DNA from: Triplophysa rosa | Taxonomy: Eukaryota > Chordata > Actinopteri > Cypriniformes > Nemacheilidae | Direction: 5' to 3' | DNA: 64,000 bases | Assembly (NCBI RefSeq): GCF_024868665.1 | Contig: NC_079912.1 | Coordinates: forward strand, 20,173,667 to 20,237,666 | Shown here: positions 12,407 through 24,138 of the stretch, piece after piece | Position numbering within the stretch: the stretch's first letter is position 1 | Layout of the letters: every line of letters begins with the position of its first letter | Notes under the pieces: model-generated | Told to the model about the DNA's origin: nothing | Databases searched by the model: none | Seen by the model: the letters and a program-made list of their open reading frames with translations, nothing else | Made by a program: the position numbers and the translations under genes

Positions 12407-13138
12407 GGTAACACTTTACAATAAGGTGCTATGTGTTAACAGAAGTTAATGCATTAGCTAACAATGAACAATTGAGTTTTTCAGTATTTATTAATCCCTG
12501 TTAATGTAACGATGTCAATAGAGTAATTCATGTTAATTCATGGTGCATTAACTCATGTTAACAGTGACAACGTTTGATTTTAATATTGTATTAGTAAATG
12601 CTGAAATTAACATGAAATGAAGCTTCAGCGCTAGTTCTGCCGGGAAGACTCAATCTTACATCACTTACTACGTATAGACCTAACCAATCATCGCCTAACC
12701 AATCATCACCTAACACTTGAAGTATAAAAGATCGCCACTTACCCTTTCTTTGCGTTCGCAGTTATTTTTGGGTAAGCAGCCGATATTCACCCCCATCCTC
12801 GCCACCACCACCTGGATGATCCCTGTCCATTAACCCCAGGGGGGTTGGCTGCGCCCCTGCCTTCATCATCATCAGGCAGGAAGTGCAGGAATTCTTGACC
12901 CTCTGGATGCGAGCTATGGACGGGGCCTACGCCAAAGAACTATATATTTTACCATATTCGCACCTTGTCACTGATCAGTTGTCTAATAAATGTTCATTAT
13001 CAAGTTTTCTCGCCTCCCGGTTCTTTCTGGTAGAACTTACATGAATAAATGCTGTATTAGTATTGTTCATTGTTAGTTCATTTTAACTAATGCATTAACT
13101 AATTGTTAACAAATAGCACCTTATCGCAAAGTGTTATC
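12407..13138. mobile_element. Palindromic MITE interrupted by a solo LTR
   Basis: The left end (GGTAACACTTTACAATAAGG) and right end (CCTTATCGCAAAGTGTTATC) are inverted copies. Further in, GTTAATGCATTAGCTAACA pairs with the TTAACTAATGCATTAACTAA arm. The element is broken at 12617/13042 by an unrelated 424-bp insertion, after which the palindrome continues with AATAAATGCTG. Confidence 0.75.
12618..13041 (+). mobile_element. Probable solo LTR inserted in a MITE
   Basis: The insert begins TG and ends CA and is bordered by TGAAA/TGAAT, a likely imperfect 5-bp target duplication. It has LTR-like signals in order: TATAAA at 12723-12728 and AATAAA at 12985-12990. No coding region, tRNA primer site or second LTR is present. 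The superfamily (gypsy or Bel/Pao) cannot be told from one LTR. The flanking MITE palindrome shows where the empty site was. Confidence 0.55.
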
Positions 13139-15179
13139 GAGTTAATTTCCAAAAACAGACTTCAAAAACACGTCTTATTATGTTATCATGTTTTTATTGT
13201 GTTTTGTTGTGTTAGTTGTATTTTTTGAGTAATTATTACTTAACCAAAACCACCCGTCTGCAGTTTTAATGATATAAATTGGAACGCACATTAAAAGCAA
13301 CTTTTTTAAAAAGAGTTATCTGTTTTTGCAAATGAACTCTTTTACAGTATATACTTGATATAATTTAACAGAAGCATATGGAAAAATGGTGAACATCTGT
13401 AAAGTATTTTTATGGTGTTGATTTAAATAGTAAATATTGCTGTGGACCCTGTGACAAAAACATGAACACTATACCAGGGTTAAAGTTATCGACAGATGCC
13501 AATTATTTAGGTCAATTGGTTGAAAAACACAAGTGATGATTGTGTTATTGTGTCAGTCTTTCAGTAGCCTCATCAATAGACTTTTTTTTTTAATTTTATC
13601 AATTTCAAAGTAAATGTTTCTTTAAACCTTATTTTCTTATAATTTACAGATTACAGTTCTATCATTGTATGGCCACCTTGCCTTCTATACTCATTAACAT
13701 CAACATCGTTACAAAAACCCATAATAGTTAAGCACTAGATTGTATGTGTGGTACGTGTGATTGTTTGCATTTGAACGCTTCCGTGCACAAAGCAATGGCT
13801 GTACAGTAACTCTGGCTGAGAAAGCAGGTGAATGAACTGAGGCAAATATTGACCTGCGAGTGACATTCAGACAATGGAGATGCATTTCCCAGGTGTCCGG
13901 TGTTAAACTCTAAACCCATTTTAAAATGCACACACACACCATCAAGGATTGTGCTTATATCATCTATGCATATATCACTATACTGTAAACCATCAACCCA
14001 ACTGAACTTCTACATGACATCATGTATTAGGTGGATGGATAAGGATGCATAAGGATGAAAACTATTCAGTAGATGATATAAAATCCACATCGTAGTGCCG
14101 AAAAAATGCAGTTGAATTTTTTATTGATTCTACACTACATAAGAGAGACGATCAGTAAATATGCTGATGAATCCGTGCAGTATGGGCCATAACTAGGCCA
14201 ATCTCTCAACACATGGACATAGATTTTCAATAAGCACCCAAAGATTTCCTATAACCCAACCTCAAGACACTTCCTCTATCATTCTAAACCTGATCCACAC
14301 ACGAATGAACATACCACCTGACGTGCAGCCACACGGGGGGATTGGGTTTCAAATGTTTAAGCGTCTCTCCATGCTAAGATATGAATCACAGTCTTGCAAT
14401 ATCAATCAGATTTTATTCAATCTATCTGATCTCTGCAGCAGCAGAAACCACTTCTCTGTAAAACACCTGGTATCAGCGGATACAATCCCGTCTGAAGAAA
14501 CAGAAGCAGCCATTATTAGCCCTTAAAACACAGGCATGCCTTCAAATGAAACTGACCAAGGACAGGATTAACAAGCGGGCGAGCGTGTTTCCTGCGTGGA
14601 GCATCGGAAGCATTAAACATTCATAAGAGCAGCGGGTTTTATGAGCTATAAATGCGGTTGTGTGGCCGCTACTGTACGACTGTGCAACACTTTAAAACAT
14701 CAGGACGGAAGGACTGCAGATATGAGCTGTGGTTCTCAACATGCTGTTGCACACACAGTTGTGAGGGAATGTGAGGATGATGTGTGTCTGGAGACAGGCG
14801 CTGGCGATGCTCTGGATAGGTCTGATCTGGTTTTTATGATCTGATAACTGCAGCGTTCAGAGCTTGTTTGTGAATTGGGTCGACTGCTGCAATCACGCAA
14901 TCAACTTTGCCTGCTCACCGCAACAGTCAGACGATGAAGCTTGAATCATAAACAAAAATGACTCATTTTGTGTGAAGTGTCTTAATAATTCAGTTGACAG
15001 AATCAAGAGTTTCCGAGGTCAAGTGTCATGATCACTGCACAACGCTAGCTCGTAAATCAGCACTTTTGGGGATGAAACCCACAACTTTTATCAAGCCAAA
15101 TCTTTAACCGCTCGGCTTCTCTATGCTAGGATACACTACAAACACCAGTTAATTTCACTATCTATCCAGATAATACACA
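13139..15179. other. Non-coding sequence with one tRNA-like remnant
   Basis: Mostly AT-rich and without genes. On the minus strand at about 15063-15125 the sequence has an A-box-like AGCCGAGCGGTTAAAG and a B-box-like GGGTTTCATCCC, so it resembles a degenerate tRNA or tRNA-derived SINE head. It does not fold into a proper tRNA by eye. Confidence 0.3.
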
Positions 15180-15535
15180 GTCTATTTTTATACAACTTTT
15201 TCTGTGAATTATATTTCATTCATTCTGCTGTATACAGCACATACCTTGTACTACAATAGTCTATTCTTATTTTTTACTTGTACATATTTACATACATACA
15301 TAGCTTTACACTCTCTATATCTTTATCTTATGTTTATTGTATTGTATTTCTTTATTTTTTATACCCATAGGCCCTTATTTAAATCATTGTGTACTTTTTT
15401 CTATTGTGTTATGGTCTCTGTGTACTGTTGTTGCTGTTTCTGTGTTCTGGATGCTCCTGTCACCAAAACAAATTCCTTGTATGTGCAAACATACTTGGCA
15501 ATAAAGCTCTTTCTGATTCTGATTCTGATTTACTG
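15180..15535 (+). mobile_element. 3' end of a LINE
   Basis: The T-rich 3' untranslated sequence leads to CACCAAAACAAATTCCTTGT, then CTTGGCAATAAAGCT and a short TTCTGA repeat at 15515-15530. The same tail (ATTCCTTGTGTGTGC... GGCAATAAAGCTTTTCTGATTC) recurs at 33465-33555. An AATAAA plus a simple-repeat end is typical of fish L2/CR1-type LINEs. No reverse transcriptase part is attached, so it is a 5'-truncated copy. Confidence 0.6.
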
Positions 15536-16229
15536 TACTGTACAATCATTTGGCTGACACTTTTATTCAATGTCACTCACTGCACACTTATGAAGTAGAG
15601 TATCTCAAGGGCACAATGACTCACAGATCAACACATGTCTTTCAGCTACCAGCCCACTGGGATTTACCACCTTCAGCTAAACCACGCTATAGTACATGCT
15701 AAATACCTTACGTTCTAAACACACACACATGCGTATTTGGAGGAATAGAGATTTACTATTCCTTGATGCTATTATCCAAAGTGACGTGATCTTCAATCTG
15801 ACTTTAAGTGTCAGGTGCACTGTGATCATGCTCAAATCCACAACATTTTGGTTACAAAACCAAATATTATAGCATCAGGCTACATCATGTTTGGTGCCTA
15901 CAAACACAACAAAGTTGGTTATAGAGAGAGTGTATACTGGTAAAGGAATGCCACGATTAACTAATTCATAAAAGTATGATAAAGCTCAAAGGCGAAATAG
16001 CTACACTTCATATATCACCCCTCGTCTGGTTTGAACTCACAACACTATTGTACCTGCATGGACAAACACGGGTCTTGAATGAAGCTCAAGAGTTAAACTT
16101 CATAGATCACTACTTTGTGAGGTTCGAACCAACAACCTTACATTTACAACCCCAGCAGAACCGCAAAACGCACGTAACGCGCTTTTCAATGAATGAGTTG
16201 TCCACCGTGACGTGGTGCTGAAAACTCAC
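15536..16229. other. Start of intron 1 of the Kv3 gene (minus strand)
   Basis: This is the sequence just downstream of the exon-1 donor. Two Pol III B-box-like motifs occur (for example GAGGTTCGAACC near 16117), probably from decayed tRNA-derived repeats. No exon 2 (S1-S6 region) was found here or in the rest of 1-16229. Confidence 0.5.
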
Positions 16230-16847
16230 CCGCGCGTATTTGGAGGAATAGGGGTCCTCGAAAAGCGCCCAGATCCTGGGTCGCCACACGCGCCACCAGC
16301 CCGCCTTCCTGCCGTCCTCCTGCAGACATAGTCGCTTGAGATCCCCGTCCCCCGCGAGCACCGGGTCGTCCTCGGGCACCTCCGGCTCGGGGTTCTCGAA
16401 GCTGTCCAGCGCCTCTTCCGCGTCCCGGTGCTGTCGGTAGTTCATCCAGCAGCACGCCTCCACGTCCGTCTCGTCGATGCCCCAGAAGGCGAGCTCCTCC
16501 TCGAAGAGCGGCCCGCACACGTCGTTGGGACAGTGCAACTTGCCCGTCCGGTAATAGTTGAGGATGAAGGAGAAGACGGACGGGTGGCGGTCGAAGAAGA
16601 ACTCGTCGGCCTTGGGGTCGTAGTCGAAGTTGTTGAACGCGTCCGGCTCAGTGAGCCACGACAGCCGCGTACCGGGCAGCGTCTTCAGGGTGCTCCGGTA
16701 CGTCTCGTGCCTCACGCCGCCGCAGTTGATGACGATCTTCTCGCTTTCCGACGGGCAAGTCATGTCGGCGCTGTAACATGCTTTGTTGGACGACTTGTTC
16801 CCACCCTTGCGCCCTTTGAATGAGGAGACACACACCGAACTGAGCAT
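16230..16847 (-). CDS. kcnc3: Kv3-type voltage-gated K+ channel, first coding exon (kcnc3)
   Basis: This exon encodes the N-terminal 206 residues of a Shaw/Kv3 channel subunit, a fast delayed-rectifier or A-type channel of neuronal plasma membranes that tetramerises through its T1 domain. Residues 1-20 ([16 protein letters not shown]...) are the N-type inactivation ball typical of Kv3.3/Kv3.4. Residues about 37-150 form the T1/BTB domain, including the Zn-binding set H105, C111, C132, C133 in the HX5CX20CC spacing. Residues 150-190 are a variable linker, and the exon ends at ...PYSSKYAR just before S1. The codon CGG is followed at 16229 by GTGAGT, a strong donor in phase 0 where Kv3 genes normally splice. 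The motifs DVEACCW and LKRLCLQED favour kcnc3 over kcnc1/2/4. Unlike mammalian KCNC3, the proline-rich stretch after the ball is absent. The a/b fish paralog is not resolved, and later exons are outside the window. Confidence 0.92.
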
Positions 16848-16990
16848 AAGGGAGGGAGAGGAGGAGAAGAGCGGAGAGGGGAGGAGAGAGGAGCAGCCTG
16901 GGAGGGGGAGATGAAAGAGGGAGGGGGGTGGGGGGAAAAGGGGGAGATGTTTAGTAAAGGTAAAGATGGATGATATTTAACATTTGACAA
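16848..16990 (-). promoter_or_regulatory. 5' untranslated/promoter-proximal region of kcnc3
   Basis: Upstream of the ATG the minus strand is a C/T-rich tract (plus strand GGGAGG/GAGGAG repeats). No TATA box is obvious. The start ATG at 16845-16847 encodes the conserved Kv3 ball sequence, so the start is well placed. The transcription start itself cannot be seen. Confidence 0.4.
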
Positions 16991-17554
16991 CTCTAACCGT
17001 ATTAGTGTCCGTACATCAAGAATACTGCAGTTACATGAGATTCATCACATCACACACTATGACCTTGTGTTTTTGGACAAACTGTAAATATGCATTAAGA
17101 ATTCATACAAAACATAGAAAAAACAAAGTACAGAAGAAGACTGACAACTCATTAGCTATCATGCATCAACAAAACTGTAAATATTCATTATTGGAGGTGA
17201 CCAAAGGCATGTCACCTTCACTGTGCATGTCCCATTCAACAGTTCTAAGATCACATTAACAATACAATCTCTGCTCAATTAGAATGTTTCAACCTTCTGA
17301 AATGTATGAAAATAAATACTGTATTGCACAAGATTTTTCCCGATGCTTGTTACAGTAACATCATGTTGACCAGATGCTGTCTGTCAAATGTTACAGCCTT
17401 ATTGCAGTCAAATGTCCTCACAAAGCAATGCCACTCAAGATGCGATTGTGGGTGAGAGACCGAGACTCTTGCGACTGATTAAGATTCTAACTGTCTCTCT
17501 ATCTTTTTAAATGAAGCAGCTAATAAGTCAAGAGCTTCGCTGGAGCTTCATTGC
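16991..17554. other. Unassigned non-coding sequence
   Basis: Upstream flank of kcnc3; nothing further supportable. Confidence 0.35.
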
Positions 17555-17658
17555 ATGGGAGAACGAGAGAGAGAGAGAGGTAGAGAGAGATGCTCATTAT
17601 GCACACACAGCAGTACTGTAGCCCGAGCGTCACATGGTGGGAGGGGTTGGAGAGCAAG

Positions 17659-17716
<58 letters not shown>
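17555..17716. repeat. GA/GT microsatellite cluster
   Basis: GAGAGA at 17560-17590, then (GT)n at 17664-17691 directly followed by (GA)n to 17716. The predicted peptide frame over it is an artefact. Confidence 0.9.
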
Positions 17717-19292
17717 CAGATTTGCTGCAGTAAAAAAGACTTTCTGCATTCTACTTCTTATTTCATCCAAACGTTATTCCGTCCATTAGTGCGGTGCTGG
17801 ATCCTATCTCAAATGACTCTGATGTTGCTTGCTTTTTAAAAGAATAACCCACTTTAGTCCATTTTCCTTTTCTTCGTTTCCTATCCCATCTCGGTATGCC
17901 TCCCCCCAACTCTTCTTCTCCCCCTCCCACCCCTCGCTCTCCAATTCCGCATTAAGGAATCACAATTCACTGGGAACCACATCACCGGACTCCAGCATCA
18001 CTTACTTTTACTCTTTACTAACACATCTCCTTTCCTCATTTATATTCTTTCCTTGTCTTTTCTCTTTCTTTCTTTCTTTTTCATCTGTTCTTCTTGAGCT
18101 CTCTCTGTCTTCAGTCATTTCTTTGTTTTAATACTTTCCATATTTATCTTTTGCAGGTAAAAAATCCACTGATCTGAATTATTTTCATTTTCCTCTGTCA
18201 CTTCACTGTCTTTCTATCCTAATTTTGCACTTGAGACAAAGTTAGTGAACTCGAAAGGAACTGCATATAGAGTGACTAGGAGGAAATGAAGTGAAACCAA
18301 ATTTTGGGTAAGATATTATTTACTTACTTTTGTGGTTGCATGCACACTTTTGTAGAAGTATGTACAGAACATGTAAACTATGTTCATATTAGTTATGCTT
18401 TTTATAGATGTTTAATATATTATGATATACTGTACTGAGAAGTGCACAATTGCACAGTAACTTGCGTAAAGCTAGAAATAGCTGGAAATTTTCCTAATTA
18501 TTATAGAGTGGTATAAAGTCATACATTTGAACAATAATGTAAGGAAAATTAACCAGAACTTCTTTAAATGATTATTTAATAGAGAGTTAAGTTATGTAAT
18601 GTGTTTTGATGCATGAAACTGTAATTGGCATACTGTAAGATGTAATATGTTGCATTGTAAGGCATATATAGATGAAGCAGTATATAAATACAGGGCATTG
18701 CTAGTCTGATATGTTCTATAGCAGCTGGTCAATTAAAAAATGTGAGTCATTAATGGAATAATGTGATACTTAAGGGCACCCAGAGGAGGCATTAAGACAG
18801 AAAACAATTAAAAAGTGAGATAAGTGAATACACAGGTGGAGATGAAAGTGAGAAATAAGGGCAAGTGAGGTGAGGGTAAACATATTAAAGAAACAAAATG
18901 ACAGATATAGATATAGACAGATATATTTCTGCTTTCAGCACCCTGGACAGCAGCATTTCAGAGCTCAGCTTGCCAAAACTTACCAAACAAAAAGAAAATA
19001 CATGCCAAATAAGTCACAGATACAAAAAAATTGTATATATTATTTAACTATATTTTTACTTTATTATAATATAATTTATTATAATATTAATTTATTCACT
19101 ACTTGTGTGAAAAGAAAAAAATTGACTGCTTTATGGAAGCTTTAAACTAGGAAAAGTTATATGAGAAAGTCCATTAAAATTATATTTAAAAAAATCTAAC
19201 AATGTGCAAAGTTATAAAAAAAACAGAAAGCAAGTGCTCTATAAAAGTGCAGCACAAGAATTGAAAGGGTTAACATCTTTTCACTGCACCGT
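17717..19292. other. Pyrimidine-rich then AT-rich non-coding sequence
   Basis: 17830-18130 is T/C-rich. 18140-19290 is AT-rich. No genes or named repeats recognised. Confidence 0.35.
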
Positions 19293-19326
19293 GAGTGTGT
19301 GTATGTGTGTGTGTGTGTGTGTGTGC

Positions 19327-19370
<44 letters not shown>

Positions 19371-19375
19371 TGTTG

Positions 19376-19422
<47 letters not shown>

Positions 19423-19802
19423 GTGTGTGTGTGTGTGTGTGTGTGTTGTGTGGTGTGTGTGTGTGTGCGTGTGTGGTGTGTGTATGTGTGTGCGTGTGCG
19501 TGCATTACGCCTATGGACTGTCCCCACGGGGATAGTAAACAACGTGCGTGCGTTGTTGCGTGAGTGTGTGCCGCGTTCATGTTTGTATATCCCGGTGGGG
19601 ACCTAAACCTGAATACACACCAACACATGGGGACTCGTGTCACCGTGGGGACCAAAATTGAGGTCCTCAGGGGCAAAAAAGCTAATAAATTGTACAGAAC
19701 AATATTTTTTACAAATCTAAAAATGCAAAAAGTGTTCTATGATCTTTAGGTTTAGGGATAGGGTTAGGGATAGGGGATAGAATATACAGTTTGTACAGTA
19801 TA
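19293..19802 (+). repeat. GT microsatellite plus the 270-bp dispersed repeat (order B-A)
   Basis: A long (GT)n tract at 19293-19500 leads into block B (19503-19540, CATTACGCCTATGGACTGTC) and then, after a short GCGTGCGTTG spacer, block A (19575-19802). Both blocks match 9489-9759 with few differences and in the same orientation, but the order is swapped relative to that copy. Confidence 0.85.
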
Positions 19803-20439
19803 GGTTAAAAGCGGAGAAATAAATAAAAGCACCAAAAATGGGAAGCATGTTTAGTGATAATGAAAGTGGCGTGAGAAATCCAGAGGCACGGGCAGAAAGA
19901 GATGAGGCGTTTTTAACCAGCACCTCATCTCTCTACTGCACTCTCTGCTGCATGTGCGTGTGTAAATGCGGCACATGAAACCTGAGCAAAATAAGAGAAA
20001 CGTTGCAAGAGGCAGAAATGCAGTTAGAAGTGAAGAGGAAATGGAAGCTAAGGGAGAGAGAGAGAGAGAAATAGGGGTGAGCTGAGGAGGACTGCAGTGA
20101 CGCTAAAATACATTAGCCGTAACACTGCGGTAAGAGGGGGAGGGAGAACTGAAGAGATCAGGAGAGACCAACACTGACAGAGACGGGGAGGGGGCGAGAG
20201 AGGGAAAGAGAGAGGCAGAGGAACAGGAGGATAATACAAGAGATGTGATGACGTGAAATAAGGAGCAAAAAAGAGGAGAGTGCATGAAAACTGTGAAATA
20301 AAGTAAAAGCCATCAGAGGCTGTAACATTTCTTAGGGTTAGGGTTAGGTGTGATTTCTCAGGTGTGTGTGTAAGCCTAAAACCTTAAACGTATAGTACAA
20401 CATTTCTGATGGTAAAATAATTTCAGAATATCATTTAAA
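19803..20439. other. Purine-rich non-coding sequence
   Basis: G/A-rich with short GAGAGA runs. A short CTTAGGGTTAGGGTTAGG stretch at about 20332-20349 is telomere-like but has only two to three units. Confidence 0.4.
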
Positions 20440-20613
20440 ATCTTTTTCTGTGGAACACTAAAGAAGATATTTTGAGAAAGTCAATGGGAAATCATTGTTG
20501 TTTGGTTACTGACATTCTTCAAAATATCTTGAAAGTCATAAAGGTTTGGAAGAAAATGAGGGTGAGTTAAAGATGAAATAATTTAAATTTTTAGCTGAAC
20601 TATCCCTTTAATA
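20440..20613. mobile_element. Degenerate copy of the palindromic TTAAAGGG MITE
   Basis: The arm AAGAAGATATTTTGAGAAAG is mirrored by CATTCTTCAAAATATCTT, and the right end reads GCTGAACTATCCCTTTAA, the reverse complement of the family's TTAAAGGGATAGTTCA start. The left end is eroded. Confidence 0.65.
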
Positions 20614-22102
20614 TGGGCAAACAGCTGTAAGTAAACCACTGATAGGTTGTTTCCTTCTAAAAGTGCAACACTGGTTCTCAAAACCAGGACGACAATGCAG
20701 CCAATGGCATGGTTTTGGGCGGGACTATCTGTTGGTCTAACCAATGACAGAGTTTTTGAAAACAAATGTTTTTGCAATTCTGTTTGTTGATGCTACTGGC
20801 ACAGTTTGTAATAATGGAAGGGTTTATCTTCATCTGACTCATAATTATAGGTTGTCAACTCTGTTTGACATGAGAACAGCAGTACATCATCTCAGTGTTG
20901 CCAGAGTTGTCAAAATCAAAGGTGAGAAAACAGATTCTCACATAAAACAGACTTCTATACGTGCAGAAATGTGCAAAATAATTGACTAACAGAAAGTGTC
21001 TTAAATAGTTTTGGTTAAACAATGGCCATGCAAAGAGTCTGACCTGACCACAAATAAATGATGGATAGCAGCCATTAAAAATCACAGAAATGTAGAAAAC
21101 GCGTGAAGGACAAAACACAGAGGTCATAAAAAAAGAAAGAACATACATACAGAACACAAGATAATGTGAAGGACAGACGGTGAACGACACCGAATTGAGG
21201 TAGCAGTTATTATTAAAGATGACGCCTGCAGCAGTGTGTATGTTTCTCACCACTGCGGTTTACAAAAAAGACCCTCTTTAGAGGGTTTCAGTGTCTCTAA
21301 AGGCTGGCAGACCCTCACATTCCTCTGTCTGGTCCAGTGGAGCCCCCCATTGACCATCAATGGAACTGCAGCAATGCAGAGTGCTGCAGTCGCCTCCCCT
21401 TTGCAGTGCACCACATTCAATGTCCTGTATCAACCCATGCAACACACCACACATCCATTTCCAGCGCTTCATCATCACATTTATCAAAAACACACTCCGT
21501 CCCACGTCTTCGTTCCATTCTCTCTCTCCTTCAAAGGTTAGAACATCACAGTCACTGATGCAGAAGGAAATATACCATGAACGAGACAGATTAATAAGGG
21601 ACAGTTTTTTCCCTGCCTGCTAGCGCTCTTATCTCTTGCATGCATGGGGTATTTATTGGTACAAAAAACCCACAGCAATAAAACCAAAAGATTTTCATTC
21701 ATATCATCAAAACTGTCCAAATCTACACCTCTGGATGCATCACCTGTGCATTCATTTCAGCATTGCTGGTGTTTATGTTTCTGTGGCTGAGAAACACATC
21801 ACTACAGCAGAGATTGTGTGTGTGTGTCTGTGGCCTTTTTCACAGTTTCATTTGTGTTAGAAACCGCAGTGAAAATCACACAACATAACATCTGCTTCAG
21901 CCAGTTGTGATGAGAACGGTAAACTATGATCCTGGGCTACCTGTCCCTAAAAACTCATTCACATCAGAGCTTCGTTCTCTTTTGAAGAGGATACTTAAGC
22001 CGGGGAGGACTGAAAGTGTGGGAATGGCGTGGTCTGAAAAACAGCAAAATATGGGAATTATTACATTTAAAAAAGTGCTGGGTTGTTTTTGACCCACGCT
22101 GC
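20614..22102. other. Unassigned sequence
   Basis: Several overlapping short open frames (20855-21720) on both strands have no recognisable domains. The segment immediately before 22103 contains GTGCTGGGTTG and TGACCCA, part of a different MITE whose other piece lies at 25490-25560. Confidence 0.35.
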
Positions 22103-23273
22103 CACTGTTAAAAAAAAATCTGTAACAAAATGGCAAAAAGTCTGGCAGCAGAGTTTCCAGACATTTCCCGTAAAATTACGGAAAAGAACTGTTTCACAAA
22201 ATTACATGAAATGAACTGTAAAAATACAGAGCCAATTTTACGGTCAAAATTGGTTAAATTACAGTACAGCACTGTTGATAATTGCTCATTAAACTGTGTA
22301 AAAACAGATAAATTATATCAAAATACATTAAAAAGCAACTTCTTTTCAGGGTAATCTCTGTAAATTTAGGAATTTTTAAGTAATTTTATTAAGCTTCTCT
22401 GTCAATCTACAAAGGAATTTACTTTTAAAAAACATTTTAAATGTATAATAACTAAGAAACTACTAATAAAAACCAAATGTCTGTACATTTAGCAGTTATA
22501 ATAAAGATATATATTATTAAAATACACCAAAAGTAGCTACATTTAAAACCTACAATACTGTTAATTAAAAGTAATTAGCAGTTATTTGAATCTATCAGGT
22601 CACAGGCCTACAATAATTTCCTGTTAAATTCTTTACATGTAAAATAAATACGCAATATTAAAAAACAGTACTTTATTTTGTACCTTCAATGAAACAGAAA
22701 AGACATTCTGGGGAAATGCAAAAATATTTATTTTTTAAAATGTTCATCTGACAGTGGGAATACAAGCGGAGTATATCAGATTCAGAACATAGCTCTGTAC
22801 ATGCAAGGTATTCGTTACACATCTAGACATTATTTGAGCAACTTGAGTCATATAGATTACTTATGCTACCTATAGGTGGACTTAGATTGTCAAGAGTTTT
22901 GGTCCCGCTCACTGTCATTATATGCCTTCTATAAATCCTGAAGTTATCTGCTGAAGAAAGAAAAACATACATTTTAGATGGCATCAGGTAAACATATTTT
23001 TCAGATATCAACGGTCGCAGCAAAATACTTAGACTGACTGCAAATCTCTATGTACATTATACACTATATTCAGTTTACTTTCTTATAGCAAAACCTCCCA
23101 AGAGTTACTTTTGCAGTAACACATCTTGCACAGTCACAGTGGACCCACAAGGACAACACAAATTATTAATAATGAATATTATAGGAAAATGATACCGTGT
23201 AGATCAAATTTAATTTATTGCCACTGTCAAAGCAATCCTATGGAATCAAATTACTTGTCTGTCTTTGGCAATG

Positions 23274-23510
23274 TAGATTTTAGATTATAAACAGTCCAAT
23301 CTTTTCCATACCTGGATTGTTATGGTCACCTGCGGTAGATTAGCACAAGCAGTCGATCCACAGAACCTGAAAATATTTAAATACATTGTATTACGTTCAC
23401 ACATACAAAGTAGATTTTAGATTATAAACAGTCCAGTTTTTTCCATACCTGGATTGTCATGGTCATCTGCTGTAGATTATCACAAGCATTAGATCCCTAG
23501 AACCTGAAAA
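23274..23510 (-). repeat. Tandem duplication of an exon-like segment, about 137-bp period
   Basis: The segment TAGATTTTAGATTATAAACAG... CCATACCTGGATTGT... TAGAACCTGAAAAT occurs twice in tandem (about 23274-23372 and 23411-23510). The duplication includes the exon-like 55 nt and both splice-site contexts, and the ACACATACAAAG spacer also recurs after each copy. Confidence 0.8.
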
Positions 23511-23676
23511 TAAAATATTAAAAATAAATTGTTTGTATTAACATTTACACATACAAAGCACAAGTTCCACAGATAGACATACAAAACATCAACAAGAAAA
23601 TTAAGATATAACGTTAGAGTATTGCTATGAAATTAAAACAAAATGTATAGGGAAAACATTAGATCATTTTTACCTA

Positions 23677-24138
23677 CACTGCAAAAAGTGCCATTCTTAC
23701 TAAGCAGCAGTTTTGTCTTGTTTTTATTAAAAATATCTAAAACTTCTTAAATCGATATACAATTACTTGACAAGAAAAGTGACCTAGGGTATTTAGGCTC
23801 GGTTTCACAGACAAGGTTTAAAACTAGTCCCAGACTAAAATGAATTTTGAGCTGTTTTAACTTAATTTTTTTAAATATATCAGTGCCATTGTTTTGTTTT
23901 AAGATGCACATCAGTAATGTTTTTTCTGTTGCATTTTAATAAAAGCAACTTAAATAGCCTAATTTAACTAAGACATAATCCTGGCTAAGGCTAAGCCTTG
24001 TCTTTGAAACCGGGCCTTAGTCTTGTTTTATGTAAAATTATATAAGAATTAAGTACGTTTATGGTAAAAACAGGCAAAAAAATCTGCCAATGGGGTGAGA
24101 TTTGTTGTCACTTAGCAAGAATGTCATTTTTTGCAGTG
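23677..24138. mobile_element. MITE inside a MITE
   Basis: The outer ends CACTGCAAAAAGTGCCATTC and GAATGTCATTTTTTGCAGTG are inverted repeats. Inserted inside is a second element, about 23796-24016, with ends GGCTCGGTTTCACAGACAAG and CTTTGAAACCGGGCC and TAG-like flanks. In the proposed minus-strand transcript both would lie in the first intron. Confidence 0.7.

Noticed and set aside
1..16229. Search for kcnc3 exon 2 (S1-S6, TTLGYGDMYP pore signature)
   Set aside because: No frame with channel-like transmembrane segments or pore motif was found, so the exon lies outside the window.
16428..16823. 131-codon plus-strand frame opposite the Kv3 exon
   Set aside because: Shadow of the GC-rich kcnc3 exon on the other strand.
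23274..23510. CRISPR-like or satellite array
   Set aside because: Only two units; the duplication is better explained as an exon duplication.
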